From NCBI GenBank assembly GCA_031772625.1, contig CM062805.1, positions 800,821,592 to 800,885,591 of the forward strand: a DNA stretch of 64,000 bases, in the 5' to 3' direction. The DNA comes from Pinus tabuliformis (Eukaryota; Streptophyta; Pinopsida; Pinales; Pinaceae). Under the pieces are notes generated by a model. That model worked only from the letters and a program-made list of their open reading frames with translations, was not told the DNA's origin and searched no databases. The stretch's first letter is position 1. The number at the start of each line of letters is the position of its first letter. Of the stretch, positions 23,285 to 34,810 are shown piece after piece. A program made the position numbers and the translations under genes.

Positions 23285-26200
23285 TCACTCGATATGGAGC
23301 AAAACAAAGCTGGACGAAGGAGCACTAGAGGGGACCTCAGTTTCCTTCACAGCAGGCGAAGGATACTCTTTTGACCAAGTACTGATATGGATGGGAATTG
23401 TCCCAGCCATAAATACCTGAGAACCAAAAGGAGAGGAGGATTGAGATGGATCAGCCACCATTTGAGTCTGTTGTGAGGGAAAAGGCTCTTTGAGCATGGC
23501 AGGAGTCCTAGGGACACCTTTTAACAAAAGACTAACTTCAGACTGCCTCAGGCAGTCTTTAGTATAGTGATCTTTATTGCAAATAAGGCAAGGATACTTA
23601 GGCTTGCGCTTGGCACCTTCCTCTAGTGGAGGTTTAAGGGAATCTTGCTTCAGTTGATCGACTTTATTCTTTCCTTTTCCCTTCTTCTTTCCTTTCGAAG
23701 CTTTATCCGTCGTGGTGGAATGAATGGCATTAACCTCGGAAGTGTTACCAGAATTGGATATTGCCTGAGAAGAATTTTCATTCAGAGCATTTGACTTTTT
23801 CTTCCTAGGGTTCGCAGAAGATTTTTTAGAGGATGTATTGACAAAACCGATGACACCATCAACAAATGGTGTTGATGGGGCTTTAGAATTTTTGTGTCAT
23901 GGAGCATCAGGAAAATAATCATATAGCGTACCAGACTGGGAGTAAACCAAATCAAGATACTGAGCACACGCGATAGCTTGCTCTTCAGTTACACATGCCC
24001 CCATAGCACTGTCCTGGGCTATCAGTCCGACAAATTAGGCTGTGAACCAGTCAGTCAGAAGCTGACTGGGGATCTAGAACTCAATCAAATGGCAATGCCT
24101 CCTCCATTTATGGATATGATCAGAGATATGCATGGCCGTGTTTTACTTTAAGGATGTCAGGAGATGTGTGCCTGTTTCATATCAAATCAGCAACTGAAAA
24201 TGAGTTAAAAATGCCATAGCCAGCGAATTAAAGTCCTAAAAAGATGCGCGAGCTAGCTTAATATACCATTTTGCAGTAGAGCCAGTGAGAGTCCATTGAA
24301 AAAGACAGAGCTAGATTGAATCATCGAGCCATGGATTTGATGAACACCATAGGTGATAAGTCATGACATGAGCTTGGGGATCCTCTCCAGCTTTACCATC
24401 AAATTTGGGACAGTCACCGGGAATTTTTAGTTGGAACCGGTGACCAATATGGATTATGAAGAAAGGAATCATTGGTCAGTTTGGACACATCCAGTAATTC
24501 CAACATTGCTAAAAAGGGTAATTGAGGGTTAAAGGACATCTGAGGCCATAGGTAAGAAGTAGCACCAGAGTTCCATCCAGTTCCTGGTTGCCCCCATTGA
24601 TTTTGTCTAGGCGGATTTGGCCCATAAGGGTTTTGTCTATAGGGATTTTGTCCATAGGGATTATAACTATAACTAGATGGTTGACTCTGGATTTGACCCG
24701 TAGCATTCCACTGATTACCAACTTGGCCTGCAGGAGCAACATATGCTTGCTAGAAATTCTGATAAGGGTTAACCTATGGCTATTGATAATTTTGGTATGG
24801 GGCAAATTGAGTTTTCCCTTAGGACTGCTGAAAACCATAAGGTGGTTGGGCTCCAAACTGAGCTTGGGGACCAGGCTGTGTCTGATAAGTAGGTTGGGTT
24901 TGGGATCCAACCTGATTTTGGAGACCGGATTGGGTCTAGAGCCTAGACTGGAGCTAAAAACTAGGTGGAGCTTGAGAAGCAACTACCGTTTGAGTGCCTG
25001 GTTGAGCAGGCCCAGACAGATGTCCTTGGGAAAAATAAGGCTAAGCCATCTAGCTAGAAGGTTGGCCCAGTTGAGGTTGAGGTTGGCCCATTTGTCTAGA
25101 AGTTTTAACTTGTTGGGTATTGGGTTGACCTTGCGCAACCGAAGGTTGTCCAGACTGACCAAATGGTTGAGTAGGCTAAACAATTGGTTGGCCTTGTTGA
25201 ATTTTAGGTTGACCAACTTGTCTAGAAGGGTGACCTTGCTGGGTACTAGGTTGGCCTTGTTGGATGTAAGGTTGTCCTGGGTTGCTAGAAGGTTGCCCGA
25301 AGTATGTGAAAGAAGAACCACTAAAGGTCGAAGGTTGTCCCTGAATGGGTTGTCCTTCTGGGTCGACAGGTTGCCCTGGATAAGGTTGCCTATAGTATCG
25401 TTGTCCATAAGACATTTGACATTGATGGGGTGGACCTTGAAAATTTGAAGACTGTGCTTGGCTACCATTATAAGAAGTGGTACCTGAAGCGACAGATAAC
25501 GAAACCAAAACCTCAACCGCAGGCTGAGATGCTATGGGTCCAGGGTGGTAAATATGGGCTCATCGAGAATCATAATAATGAAATGGATTTTGTGGATTCG
25601 GATTCTAAAGAGCTTGGAAATATTGATCATATGCCCCCCCTACTAGAATGGAACCAGAAGAAGGTGGGGCACTAAGGCTAGGATCAACAACCCTAGATGT
25701 GGATGCCGACGGGCCAGTGTTTGGAGGACTAGTTGAAGGTCCCGCAACAGTGGTCACAACTGAAGATGCAGTGAAGGCACTAATAATGGGGGTTGAGGAA
25801 GCCACACAAATGGTTGGAATATTCAGGACAGGTGTGACAGTTACATTGTGAATCTGGGGAGTAAAAGGTCCCGAAGTCGGAGTGACAATAAGAGACCACA
25901 TGGAACTTGTAAGGGGAGACCTAGAACCTATGATATCAGCCAGAGCATTATAGCGTAGAGGCAATGTGATACCAAGAGGAGTGACATGGAAGGGTGAAGT
26001 TTTCATAGGTATAGGGATTTCACCATTTTCCATAAAGGTCTCTTCACTCGTGACGGGGTTTGTTTCATCCATGTCAGAAGAAGACATTGGGACCAAAACA
26101 CTAGGAGGAGTAAGGGGAAAGTCTTCTTCAGAAGTCTCCTAGATGGGGTTCCAATGAATATCATAAGGCTCGTCTTCTAGAGCATGAGAGTTAATCGGTT

Positions 26201-26300
26201 GGATACTCAGAATGATAGGACGAGTATCACTAACAACCAGTACCTAAGGAGTGACAGAAGATGGAGATCCTTGGTCGCTTGGAACGGGAGATGGGATCAG
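23285..26300 (-). pseudogene. Fossil gag region with Gln/Pro-rich repeats and a zinc knuckle
   Basis: A knuckle 'CLICNKDHYTKDC' is encoded near 23,550-23,590, close to the protease as expected. Upstream in sense, about 24,600-25,510 encodes a low-complexity Gly-Gln-Pro tract (repeated GQP; 110-codon open frame at 25,176-25,508). An N-terminal frame at 25,605-26,096 is rich in Ser, Thr and Pro. Gag would form the particle. Long Leu/Arg-rich frames on the plus strand here (24,588-25,448) are only the reverse of the GQP repeats. Confidence 0.7.
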
Positions 26301-26450
26301 TGATTCCACCAGGATGATTTAACTCAAAAACCCTAGGGAAAACTAATCAAGTAAGGAATACAACCCTACACAAACTAAAATGCAAGAAGATCTAACAGGG
26401 TAAATGTGAATGTAGCCAAATAAATTTTAAGACACAGGAACAGAACTTGA

Positions 26451-26581
26451 CCTTTTCATTTTTAGAGAGTCGAGAAAAGGACAAAAGGATGACTCTAGTT
26501 GCCTTCGAATATTTAATGAGCCTGATAGGAAAAGTGCTCAGATGGAAATTTTCTTTTAAGGAGTCTGAAAAGGAATGAAAG
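26451..26581 (-). repeat. Leader hairpins upstream of gag, 15.3-kb Tat element
   Basis: The stem 26,451-26,457/26,474-26,480 (ccttttc/gaaaagg) encloses the loop 'atttttagagagtcga'. It is positionally equivalent to 9,257-9,292, whose stem is ttgttttttc/gaaaaaacaa around 'agtttttaagagtcga'. A second, weaker hairpin around 26,550-26,573 ('ttttc'/'gaaaa', 'ttttaaggagtct' loop) matches 9,353-9,379. Confidence 0.7.
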
Positions 26582-28094
26582 TGACTACTCTGGAGAAATT
26601 AGGCAAAAGGTTAACCAAACAACCCATAAAACTGCAAATACACCTTGGCGATCATATGAAAAACAAGGACTTTCTGTGTGGCAATCAATCTTCCAGAAAG
26701 CTGTGTTTGGTGTGTTATAGTTTGCAAGGCAGTAGACACGGCTTCCTAAGGATATAGGATGATAACCTAGTGGGGTCTCCCAACATATACTCGACGGTAC
26801 TGGGAACACAATTCCGTACTAGACCGCTATTGAGTCACAGAAGCAGGAATCACCCAACCTTAAGTGGAAAAAATAGTGACTAGGTTTAACGACACTGGAG
26901 CACGTCTCTAGCCTAGACCTATAAATAATGTGCGTTATGTTCCAATTCATTGTTAAGTTCATTCAGTTCATTTTAGAGTTGATCTCGAATTATGTTTTAG
27001 TTTCCAAGCCTTACCGTATGTATATCAAAAAAACCTAGGATGCAGCTGGAATGAGTAAAGAATTTTTTACTTCAATGAAAACCTACCTACGGGAGGGTAG
27101 AGAGATCATTCCCAAACCAAGAAAAACCAAGATCAGCTAAGAGACACAATGCATAAACACATCAACGCTACAATGCATGGATACTACTGATGATAGATTT
27201 TAAATTTTCTTTCTAATTTCTCAAACATGAAAACTCAAAATGCAAATATACTTTCACTTTCATATATTAAATGAATGTAGTCTTTTGATTTTAATCGTTT
27301 TGAATTTAAAGATACAAACAAGAAAGTGTGAAACCAACTGATCCAAACAATTGTGATCTATGTTTGGTAGTGAAAAGAAATCGAATAAATATCAAATATT
27401 GGTTCAATAATTGTCACTAAAAATCAACTAGCAAGAAACAACAGTGAAGAAGCCTCAAACAGATCGAAAAGAAGGTTGTAGATGAACCTTGGACGAACAA
27501 GTAACCAAGTCAAGTAATTAAAAAAATTTGAAAAAAACTAGGTCACAAAGCCAAAAAATATGAGATCCACTCAATGAAACCAAAGAAAGAGTATCTTAAC
27601 CAGAAGAAATTAAAAACAAACTAATGGGCAAGAGAAAGATAACAGGGGATCAACAGGAATGGTGAATACAGGAGGTAGAATTGAAAAAAAAAACTCTACA
27701 GGAATCGTCGCGAGCATAACACTAGCAACTAGGGATGATCAGCCACTAGCCGTAGCAGCAAAGCGATGTTGTCATGAGAGTACATGTCTCTTCTGTGATG
27801 GGCCAATTTTAGGAATCGTCGCGACTGTACAATAGTATTCAGCGACGCACAAAACTTTAAATCAGAGACAGGGCAATGTCGACATGATTGTTAAGCTATT
27901 TTCAATGATGATCTTAAAAACAATGAAAAATAAACAAAAAACTCCCAAACAAAGACCAGCCTATACTACAGATAATAAAGGGACTTCCCAGATTGACCCA
28001 GGTAACCCAAAAGACTGATAGTTCAACCCCAAAATTCAAGAGACACTAAATCAAAACCAAAACAAGAGCAAACAAGAGAAAAAAAATGTGAAGG
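26582..28094 (-). other. 5' leader of the 15.3-kb Tat element
   Basis: This is non-coding DNA between the leader hairpins and the primer site. It shares the 'tatactcgacggtac' block (about 26,788) with the smaller element. A CpG-rich patch ('aatcgtcgcga' at about 27,702 and 27,813) occurs twice. Nothing else is recognised. Confidence 0.55.
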
Positions 28095-28114
28095 ACTCCC
28101 TAACGGAGTCACCA
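28095..28114 (-). promoter_or_regulatory. Primer binding site, tRNA-Arg-like
   Basis: The minus strand begins TGGTGACTCCGTTAGGG, close to the TGGTGACTCCGCTGGGG of the other Tat element and to the tRNA-Arg 3' end. It lies three bases from the right LTR. Confidence 0.7.
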
Positions 28115-28117
28115 ACT

Positions 28118-29255
28118 TATGAAGTAGGAAAGTGTTCCCTCTGCGGACAAAGGCAACGCCTCTAGCCCTAGATTGGGTCTAGTCACAGAAAGGACAAAAC
28201 AACAATTAATTCCATTAAATAGTCATCATTGGAGGCCTACCTCTAACCGGTGGTTGATGAAGTTCCATTGCACTACTCCAACTTCTGTTTCCTTCTCCTT
28301 ATTGAGCAATCAACTTGAAACACCACAAGAAAACAACAGAGCACATAACCGAGGACAACATTGTTATATTTACTCATAAAGTCAAGAAATCATGAGCTAT
28401 CAAGTAAATTACATACAAGACATAGGAAATCATCTTTGATTGTGTTAATGATAAATCAAGAGCAAAGCTTACAACCAAGTCTTGACGTCACAAGCTTTCT
28501 CAAAGGATCCAGCCAACATGTTTCTTCAAGCATTCCATCTCAAAGACGGGTCTCCCACACAACAATATCTCTCTCTCACTCACAAGCTTTAATACAAGGT
28601 TAAGGGTACTCCACGACCTCTTGGAAACTATTTAACAATCCCACGCTTGTGACACTCACACCAAAGCTATCTACGAAACTAAAAAAAAATAGCAGCATTG
28701 TACAACCAAACGAACTAGTAGATCATAGCAATGGTGAGTGATTTTATAGGAGAAGGAGTCTCCATGAAATGAGGGAGAGGGAGCTTATCCTCAGGGAAAG
28801 TAGCAGAAAAGACGGAACTACCATCCCAGAGGGGGAAGGGCAACCCAAACTGACCCAAAAACCAGGTCTAGAGACATCCAGAACGCTGAATATTGGAACA
28901 AATTCACCCAATCTGGATAGTCGTTGGTCGTGAACTAAGCCTCAGTGATGACATTGCTAGGAAGCAATGTATGCAAACTGTCCATCACTAAAGATAGTTA
29001 ATAGCTTCGTGTCGGGGCGTGAAATCCAACCATCATGGGAAACAAATGTACTCCTGCGACAGGGTCATGATGGAACCATTTATGACAGAGGTCTATCACG
29101 TATATTAAGTGTATTCTCAGAACGAGGCAGAAAACTTAGGAAATGAGGGTCAATTGGAAACATTAGAGAGCATTTTCTTAATATGAGCATGTTTATTTGA
29201 CACATGACACAGTAGAGGGATTGGGATGAAGACAGTGACAAATTACTATGTAACA
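28118..29255 (-). repeat. Right LTR (5' LTR in sense) of the 15.3-kb Tat element
   Basis: This LTR is collinear with 13,927-15,052. It ends 'ctatgtaaca' and is followed by ccaag at 29,256-29,260, which is also the first word of a 57-bp satellite unit. The element therefore inserted exactly at the edge of, or inside, the satellite. Confidence 0.88.
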
Positions 29256-29413
29256 CCAAGTTTACTGCACCTAGGGTGATTTCCATCACGACGAGACATG
29301 GAAACCCCAAATTTCATGCACGTGGGAGGCTTTTGACAAGGCAGGACATGGAATCCTCGAGTTCCGGGCAATTTGGTGACTTTTGTCGAGGAGGGACTAG
29401 GAGACCCCATGTC
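29256..29413. repeat. 57-bp 'catggaaacccc' satellite, outer fragment
   Basis: Two to three units of the array otherwise found at 30.5-32.47 kb ('gacatggaaaccccaaattt', 'gacatggaatcctcgagttcc'). They are cut off from the rest by an LTR at 29,414. Confidence 0.8.
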
Positions 29414-30505
29414 ACGCTCCTATCCTAGTGGTAGTATTTTAACCACACATAAGTGAGTGCGACACCACCGTAATTTTTCCTTTTACCAATACTTGAGTAC
29501 ACGGTCTGTGCCTACTTGAACACTCAGTCAATTTTCCAATAAGTGTTCTTAACAATGTAGCGAAAATAACTTACCATAAATTTATCTTCTTCAATTATTC
29601 TTTCAACCCATCATGTTGTGTGGTCATGCTACACTGTTCGTGACCTACACGACACAACTCCACACTTGAACTATGAACCTGTTTGCTCGACTTTCTGTTC
29701 TGTGGTGCCCAAACTCTGCCCGTCAGTGTGGTCCATAGTGAAGGCACATGGCCCAGACGCAGTGTGGCCCGTCCCCCCAGACGGTAATCCACCTTGCTCT
29801 GCCTATCCGCACTACCAAGTCCGACCCGCCTATGATAATTCGCCCACTGGTGCAGCCCTCTTACCCATGTCCTTCTCTTCCTTCTATTTTCGCCCAACTC
29901 CTTCCTTCGCACTTGTTCTGAGATGTGGAATTCTGAGTTCGATGTCCCTTCGTCGAACGCCATCCTCCTTACTTATATGCATCCTTTCACCCAAGGGTCG
30001 TGTCTCTCGGGGATAACAAGGGTCGGCTCCATCAACATGCATGGCTGGCTGACCTACCACATAACCTCGACACAACCCATTCCAATGAACCAATGTGTCC
30101 CTTCGTGTGCATTGTCGCACCCATGGGTCGGCTTCAACACTTAGCCGATTACACCCGTCGCCACACGTCGCACACCTGCCCACATCCTAACTCATCTGCA
30201 CATGGTCACTTCTTTCATTCAGGCAGCCAACAAGGGTCGCCCGCGCGCCTTTCATTGGTGACTCGCCCATCGTGCGGGTATCAAGGGGCGTGCACCATGC
30301 CCAACACGACATGCCCGCTATTAGTGCTCCCATCACCATCGTGCATAAGTGAATGTCGTGCGAAGTATTCGCATATAACCAAATGCTCACCGGAGTCACA
30401 TATAACCGAACATGGGCGCCTGTACTACGGGTTCAGTCTTTCGACTCTCTTGGGTGCTCCCGGCTCGAATACCTGACAACCCAGGCCCCCCGCCCCCCGC
30501 GTACA
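29414..30505 (-). mobile_element. Diverged LTR related to the satellite-embedded Gypsy family
   Basis: The plus strand begins 'tgtcacgctcctatcctagt', followed by 'ttaccaatacttgagt', parallel to 'tgtcatgcccctacactggt' and 'tcaccaatacttatg' at 62,495. The LTR is therefore minus-sense and related, but its body is much diverged. The right end is not sharp; satellite is clear again from about 30,510. No internal region is seen, so it is probably a solo LTR. It is an old fossil. Confidence 0.6.
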
Positions 30506-32470
30506 TTGTATAGGTTTCTGACACGATGGGACATGGAAACCATATATTTCATGCACTTGGGTAGCTGTCATCATGGCAGGGCAGGGAAACCCCGCTTTCC
30601 TTGCACTTGGACGGCTCCTGTCGTAACAAGGCATGGAAACCCCAAGTTCCAGAGATAGACCAGGCAAGCGGTTTCCACCCCGCCGCGAAATGGAAACCCC
30701 AAGTTCGCAAGACTTGGGAAGTTCTTCACCATTCCGCAACATGGAAACCATGAGTTCCATAAACTTGGGTGATTGCGGTCGTGTTGTGACATGGAATCCC
30801 AAGTTCCCTGCACCGAGGCCACAGTTTTTGCCCAGGTAGGAGATGGAGACCCCAGAGGTTCCTGGAATTAGGCGGTTTTCCTCATGCCATGAAACAGAAT
30901 CCCTCGAGTTCCGTGGACTTAGGAAGTTCTTTGTCGTCTCACGGCATGGAAACCCAAGTTCCCTGCACTGAGGTCGTGGTTTTTTTTGTGGTGGGACATG
31001 GAAGACCCCGAGTTTCCCATAATTGCCAGTTTCCGTCATGCCATGAAATGGAAAGCCCTGTGTTTGATAGACTTGGGCGGTTGTTCCCTATCGCGCGATG
31101 ACATGGAAACCCAAAGCTCCCCAAACTTGGGTGGCCATTCCCTCTCATGCGATGACATGGAAACCCGAAGCTCCCCAGACTTGGGCACCAGTTTTAGCCA
31201 CGGCGCGAGCGACATGGGAACCCCGTGTTTCCCAGACTTGGGTAGCAATTTTTGTCATGACGTGAAATGGAAGCCCCATGTGTCTACTGACTTGGGTAGC
31301 AGTTTCCATTGTGCTGCGAAATGGACACCCCGAGTTCCCTGGACTTTGACGGCATTTCGTCGCCCCACGACATGGAAATCCAAAGTTCCACAGACTCTCG
31401 AGCAATTCAGGGTGGGCCACGGCATGGAAATCCCATGTTTCCCAGACTTGGGTGGTTTCCATCGGTGGTTCCAGCTGCATTGCGACAAGGAAACAACGAG
31501 TTCCCTAGACTTGGGTAGTGGTTTCGAAACACCCCAAGTTCCCAAGACTTGCGAGTTGGTTTGCATCATCATGGAAACCCCAAGTTCCCTGCATTGGGGC
31601 ATTGTTGAAAACCTCACATTTCCATCGTGCCGTAAAATGCGGAAACCCATGGTTCCATCAAGGGTGGTACATGGAAACCCTAAGTTTCCCCAAGCTTGGG
31701 CGTCGCCGGTTTTGGTTGTGGCGCGACATGGAAACCCCATGTTTCCTAGGCCTGGGCACCTGGGCGTGACATGGAAAGCCCGAGTTTCCCCAGGCTTGGG
31801 CGCTACCGGTTTCGGTCATGGCACGACATGGAAACCCCAAGTTTCCTAGGCTTGGTTTCCAGGGTGCGACATGGAAACCCTGAGTTTCCCCAGGCTTGGG
31901 CACCACCGATATTGATCGTGGCATGACATGGAAACCCAAAGTTTCCCTAGGCTTGGGCGTCGAGGTGCGAATTGGAAACCCAAAATTTTTGGCGCACCAT
32001 GGAGACCCCAAATTTTGTTTGTGCTAGGCGGAAGCACCAAATTTTAGGTGCTAGGTGGAAACTCCAAATTTTGGGCGTGACATGGAAACCCCAATTTTTT
32101 TTGCACCAGGAAGAACCCCCAAATTTTAGGCACCGGGTGGAAACCCAAAATTTTTGACACGACATGGAAGCCCCAAATTTTCGGCATCGGGTGGAAACCC
32201 CAAATTTTTGGTGTGACATGGAAGCCCCAAATTTTAGGCGTCGGGTGGAAAATCCAAATTTTGGGCGTCGGGCGTGGCATGGAAACCCCAATTTTTCCCA
32301 TGCTTGGGCCCCTTTTTCGTCGCAACATGGAAACCCCAAATTTTGGGTGCTAGGGCGCGACATGGAAACCCAAAAATTTTGGGTGCCAAGGTGTGACATG
32401 GAAACCCCAATTTTCCCAGGCTTTGCACCTTTTCCATCACGGCATGGAAACCCCAAATTTCCTCCCCCAA
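30506..32470. repeat. 57-bp 'catggaaacccc' array downstream of 26S
   Basis: About 30 imperfect units of ~53-60 bp with the core 'gacatggaaaccccaagtttcc' split as 'gacatggaaacc' + 'ccaagtttcc', then 'gacttgggtggtttcc'. From about 31,980 to 32,460 the units shorten to an alternation of two ~27-bp halves ('ggtggaaaccccaaatttt' and 'gacatggaagccccaaattt'). It lies just past the 26S 3' end, so it is the 3' spacer of the rDNA unit. Confidence 0.85.
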
Positions 32471-32559
32471 GCAATAAAAAATTATCATCTGGAGGAAGAG
32501 GCAAAGGCATGAGAGTGGGAGAGTTGTCTGGATTTGTTTGCGATAAGAGCGAAGCTCTG
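32471..32559 (-). other. Short 3' ETS next to 26S
   Basis: About 90 bp without repeats between the satellite and the 26S 3' end. A purine-rich stretch 'ctggaggaagaggcaaagg' is visible. I could not identify a Pol I terminator. Confidence 0.5.
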
Positions 32560-33052
32560 AATCAAGGTGACCAAGGGCTAAATCTTAGTGGATCATGGTA
32601 GCAAGGCCACTTTGCCACTTACAATACCCCGTCGTGTATTAAATTTGTCTGCAAAGGATTCTTCTCAACGACCGTTTGGAATTGAACTTCAAAGCTGCCC
32701 CGACTGAGAAGCTTCATGGTTGCAGTTTGAAAATGACACGGGCCTCTGGGAGCGATAAAGTGATGCCCCTACTGTGGGTCGAGATACAGTCGAAGAGTGA
32801 CATGCATCACTTCTAGCGTGGATTTTGACTTAGAGGTGTTCAGTGATAATCTGACACATGACACCACTGGCTTTTCAACCAAGCACGATGACCAATTGTG
32901 TGAATCAACGGTTCCTCTCATACTAATTTGAATTACTATTGCGGTGCAGTTCATCAGTAGGGTAAAACTAACCTATCTCATGATGGTCTAAACCCAGCTC
33001 ACGTTCCTTATTGGTGGGGGAACAATCCAACACTTGGTGAATTCTACTTCAT

Positions 33053-33089
<37 letters not shown>

Positions 33090-33112
33090 AATGTTCCTAT
33101 GAACGCTTAGCT

Positions 33113-33155
<43 letters not shown>

Positions 33156-34810
33156 AGATTCAAATTCCAAAAATCTAAAGGATCGATAGGCCACGCTTTC
33201 ATGGTTTGTATTCGTAATGAAAATCAAAATAAAATGCGCTTTTACCCTTTTTTCAACAAGAGATTTATGTTCTCGTTGAGCTCATCTTAGGACACCTACA
33301 TTATCTTTTAACAGATGTGTGGCCCAGCCAAACTCCCCACCTGACAATGTCTTTTGCCCAGATCGACCTGCCGAAATGTGCCTTAAGGCCAAAAATAGGG
33401 GCAGTGCCCCGTCTCCCCCCCACAGAATAAGTAAAATAAATTTAAAAGTAGTGGTATTTCACTTGTGCTGAAAACGACTCCCACTTATTCTACACCTCTC
33501 AAGTCATTTCACAAAGTCGGACTAGAGTCAAGCTCAATAGGATCTTCTTTCCCCACTGATTTTGCCAAGCCCATTCCCTTGGTTGTGGTTTTGCTAGATA
33601 GTAGATAGGGACAATGGGAATCTCATTAATCCATTCAGGTGTGTCACTAGTTAGATGACGAGGCATTTTGCTACCTTAAGACAGTCATAGTCACTCCCGC
33701 TATTTACCTGCAGTTGGTTGAATTTCTTCACTTTGAAATTCAGAGCACTAGGCATAAATCACATTGCCTCTGCATCCACAGGGACCATCGCAATGCTTTG
33801 TTTTAATTAAATAGTCAGATTCCCCTTGTCCATACTAGTTCTGAGTCGACTGTTCGACGCCTAGGGAAAAGCCCCTGGTAGGGGCATTCTACACCTGTAG
33901 CTCAATCAACATGTGACTACCTGCCTTAGCCACGAGAGCAGCTCAAGCAGACTGCTAACAACCCATAATTTGAGGGTGCAGACCCCTAGGCCCAACCCTC
34001 AGAGCCAATCCTTTTCCTGAAGTCACTAATTCGTTTTGTCGACTTCCCTTACCTACATTGTTCTATTGACCAGAGGTTGTTCACCTTGGAGACCTGATGC
34101 GGTTATGAGTACGATTGGGCATGAACAGTACTCCATCCTCCAGATTTTCAAGGGCCACCGAGGGCGCACCAGACACCACAAGATATGCAGTGCTCTTCCA
34201 GCTGCTAGACCCTATCTTCGGGTGAACCGATTTAAGGGTGGGCAAGTTGTTAAAAAGAAAAGATAACTCTTCTCGGGGCTGCCGACAACGTCTCCAAATT
34301 TCCTAACATTGCCACCCGCCACCATGTCCCTGTTCGGGAATATTAACCCGATTCCATTTCAATGCTTATGCAGAGTGCAGCCTTGATACAAGGCTTCCCC
34401 ATCTCTTAGGATCGACTAACCTATGTCCAATTGTTGTTCACATGGAACCTTTCCCCACTTCAGTCTTCAAAGTTCTCATTTGAATATTTGCTACTACCAC
34501 CAAGATCTGCACCAGGGGCTGATCCACCCAAGCTCACGCTCGAGGTTTCTTAATGACCCCCATGTCCTCCTACTCATCGAAGCCAGGAAATTGCTCTGAC
34601 AGTCGAGTATATGTTGTGCGCTTCAGCACAATTCATTTCAGGGCTAGGTTATTCAACAGGTGGGTTGTCACACACTCCTTAGTGGATTTCGACTTCTATG
34701 GCCATCGTCCTGCTATCTTAATCAACCAGCACCCTTTGTGGGATCTAGGTTAGCGTGTAATTCAGCACCGTAACCCGACTTTTGGTTCATCCCACATCAC
34801 CAGTTCTTCT

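Larger units (their letters stand above)
13927..29255 (-). mobile_element. Large Tat-type Ty3/Gypsy LTR retrotransposon (15.3 kb)
   Basis: LTRs of ~1.13 kb flank a 13-kb interior, with target duplication ccaag at 13,922-13,926 and 29,256-29,260. The primer site next to the right LTR is again tRNA-Arg-like, so sense is minus. Order in sense: leader, gag with a Gln/Pro-rich tract and zinc knuckle, protease, reverse transcriptase, RNase H, integrase, then a second RNase H of archaeal type, a long 3' region with antisense ORFs and hairpins, and the 3' LTR. This order and the dual RNase H place it in the Tat clade. The LTRs differ by very roughly one base in ten by eye, so it is older than the 7.8-kb element. 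It is a fossil with many breaks. Confidence 0.9.

Noticed and set aside
24588-25448. 286-codon Leu/Arg-rich frame on the plus strand
   Set aside because: It is the reverse strand of the Gly-Gln-Pro gag repeats, which explains its length and composition; there are no gene signals of its own.
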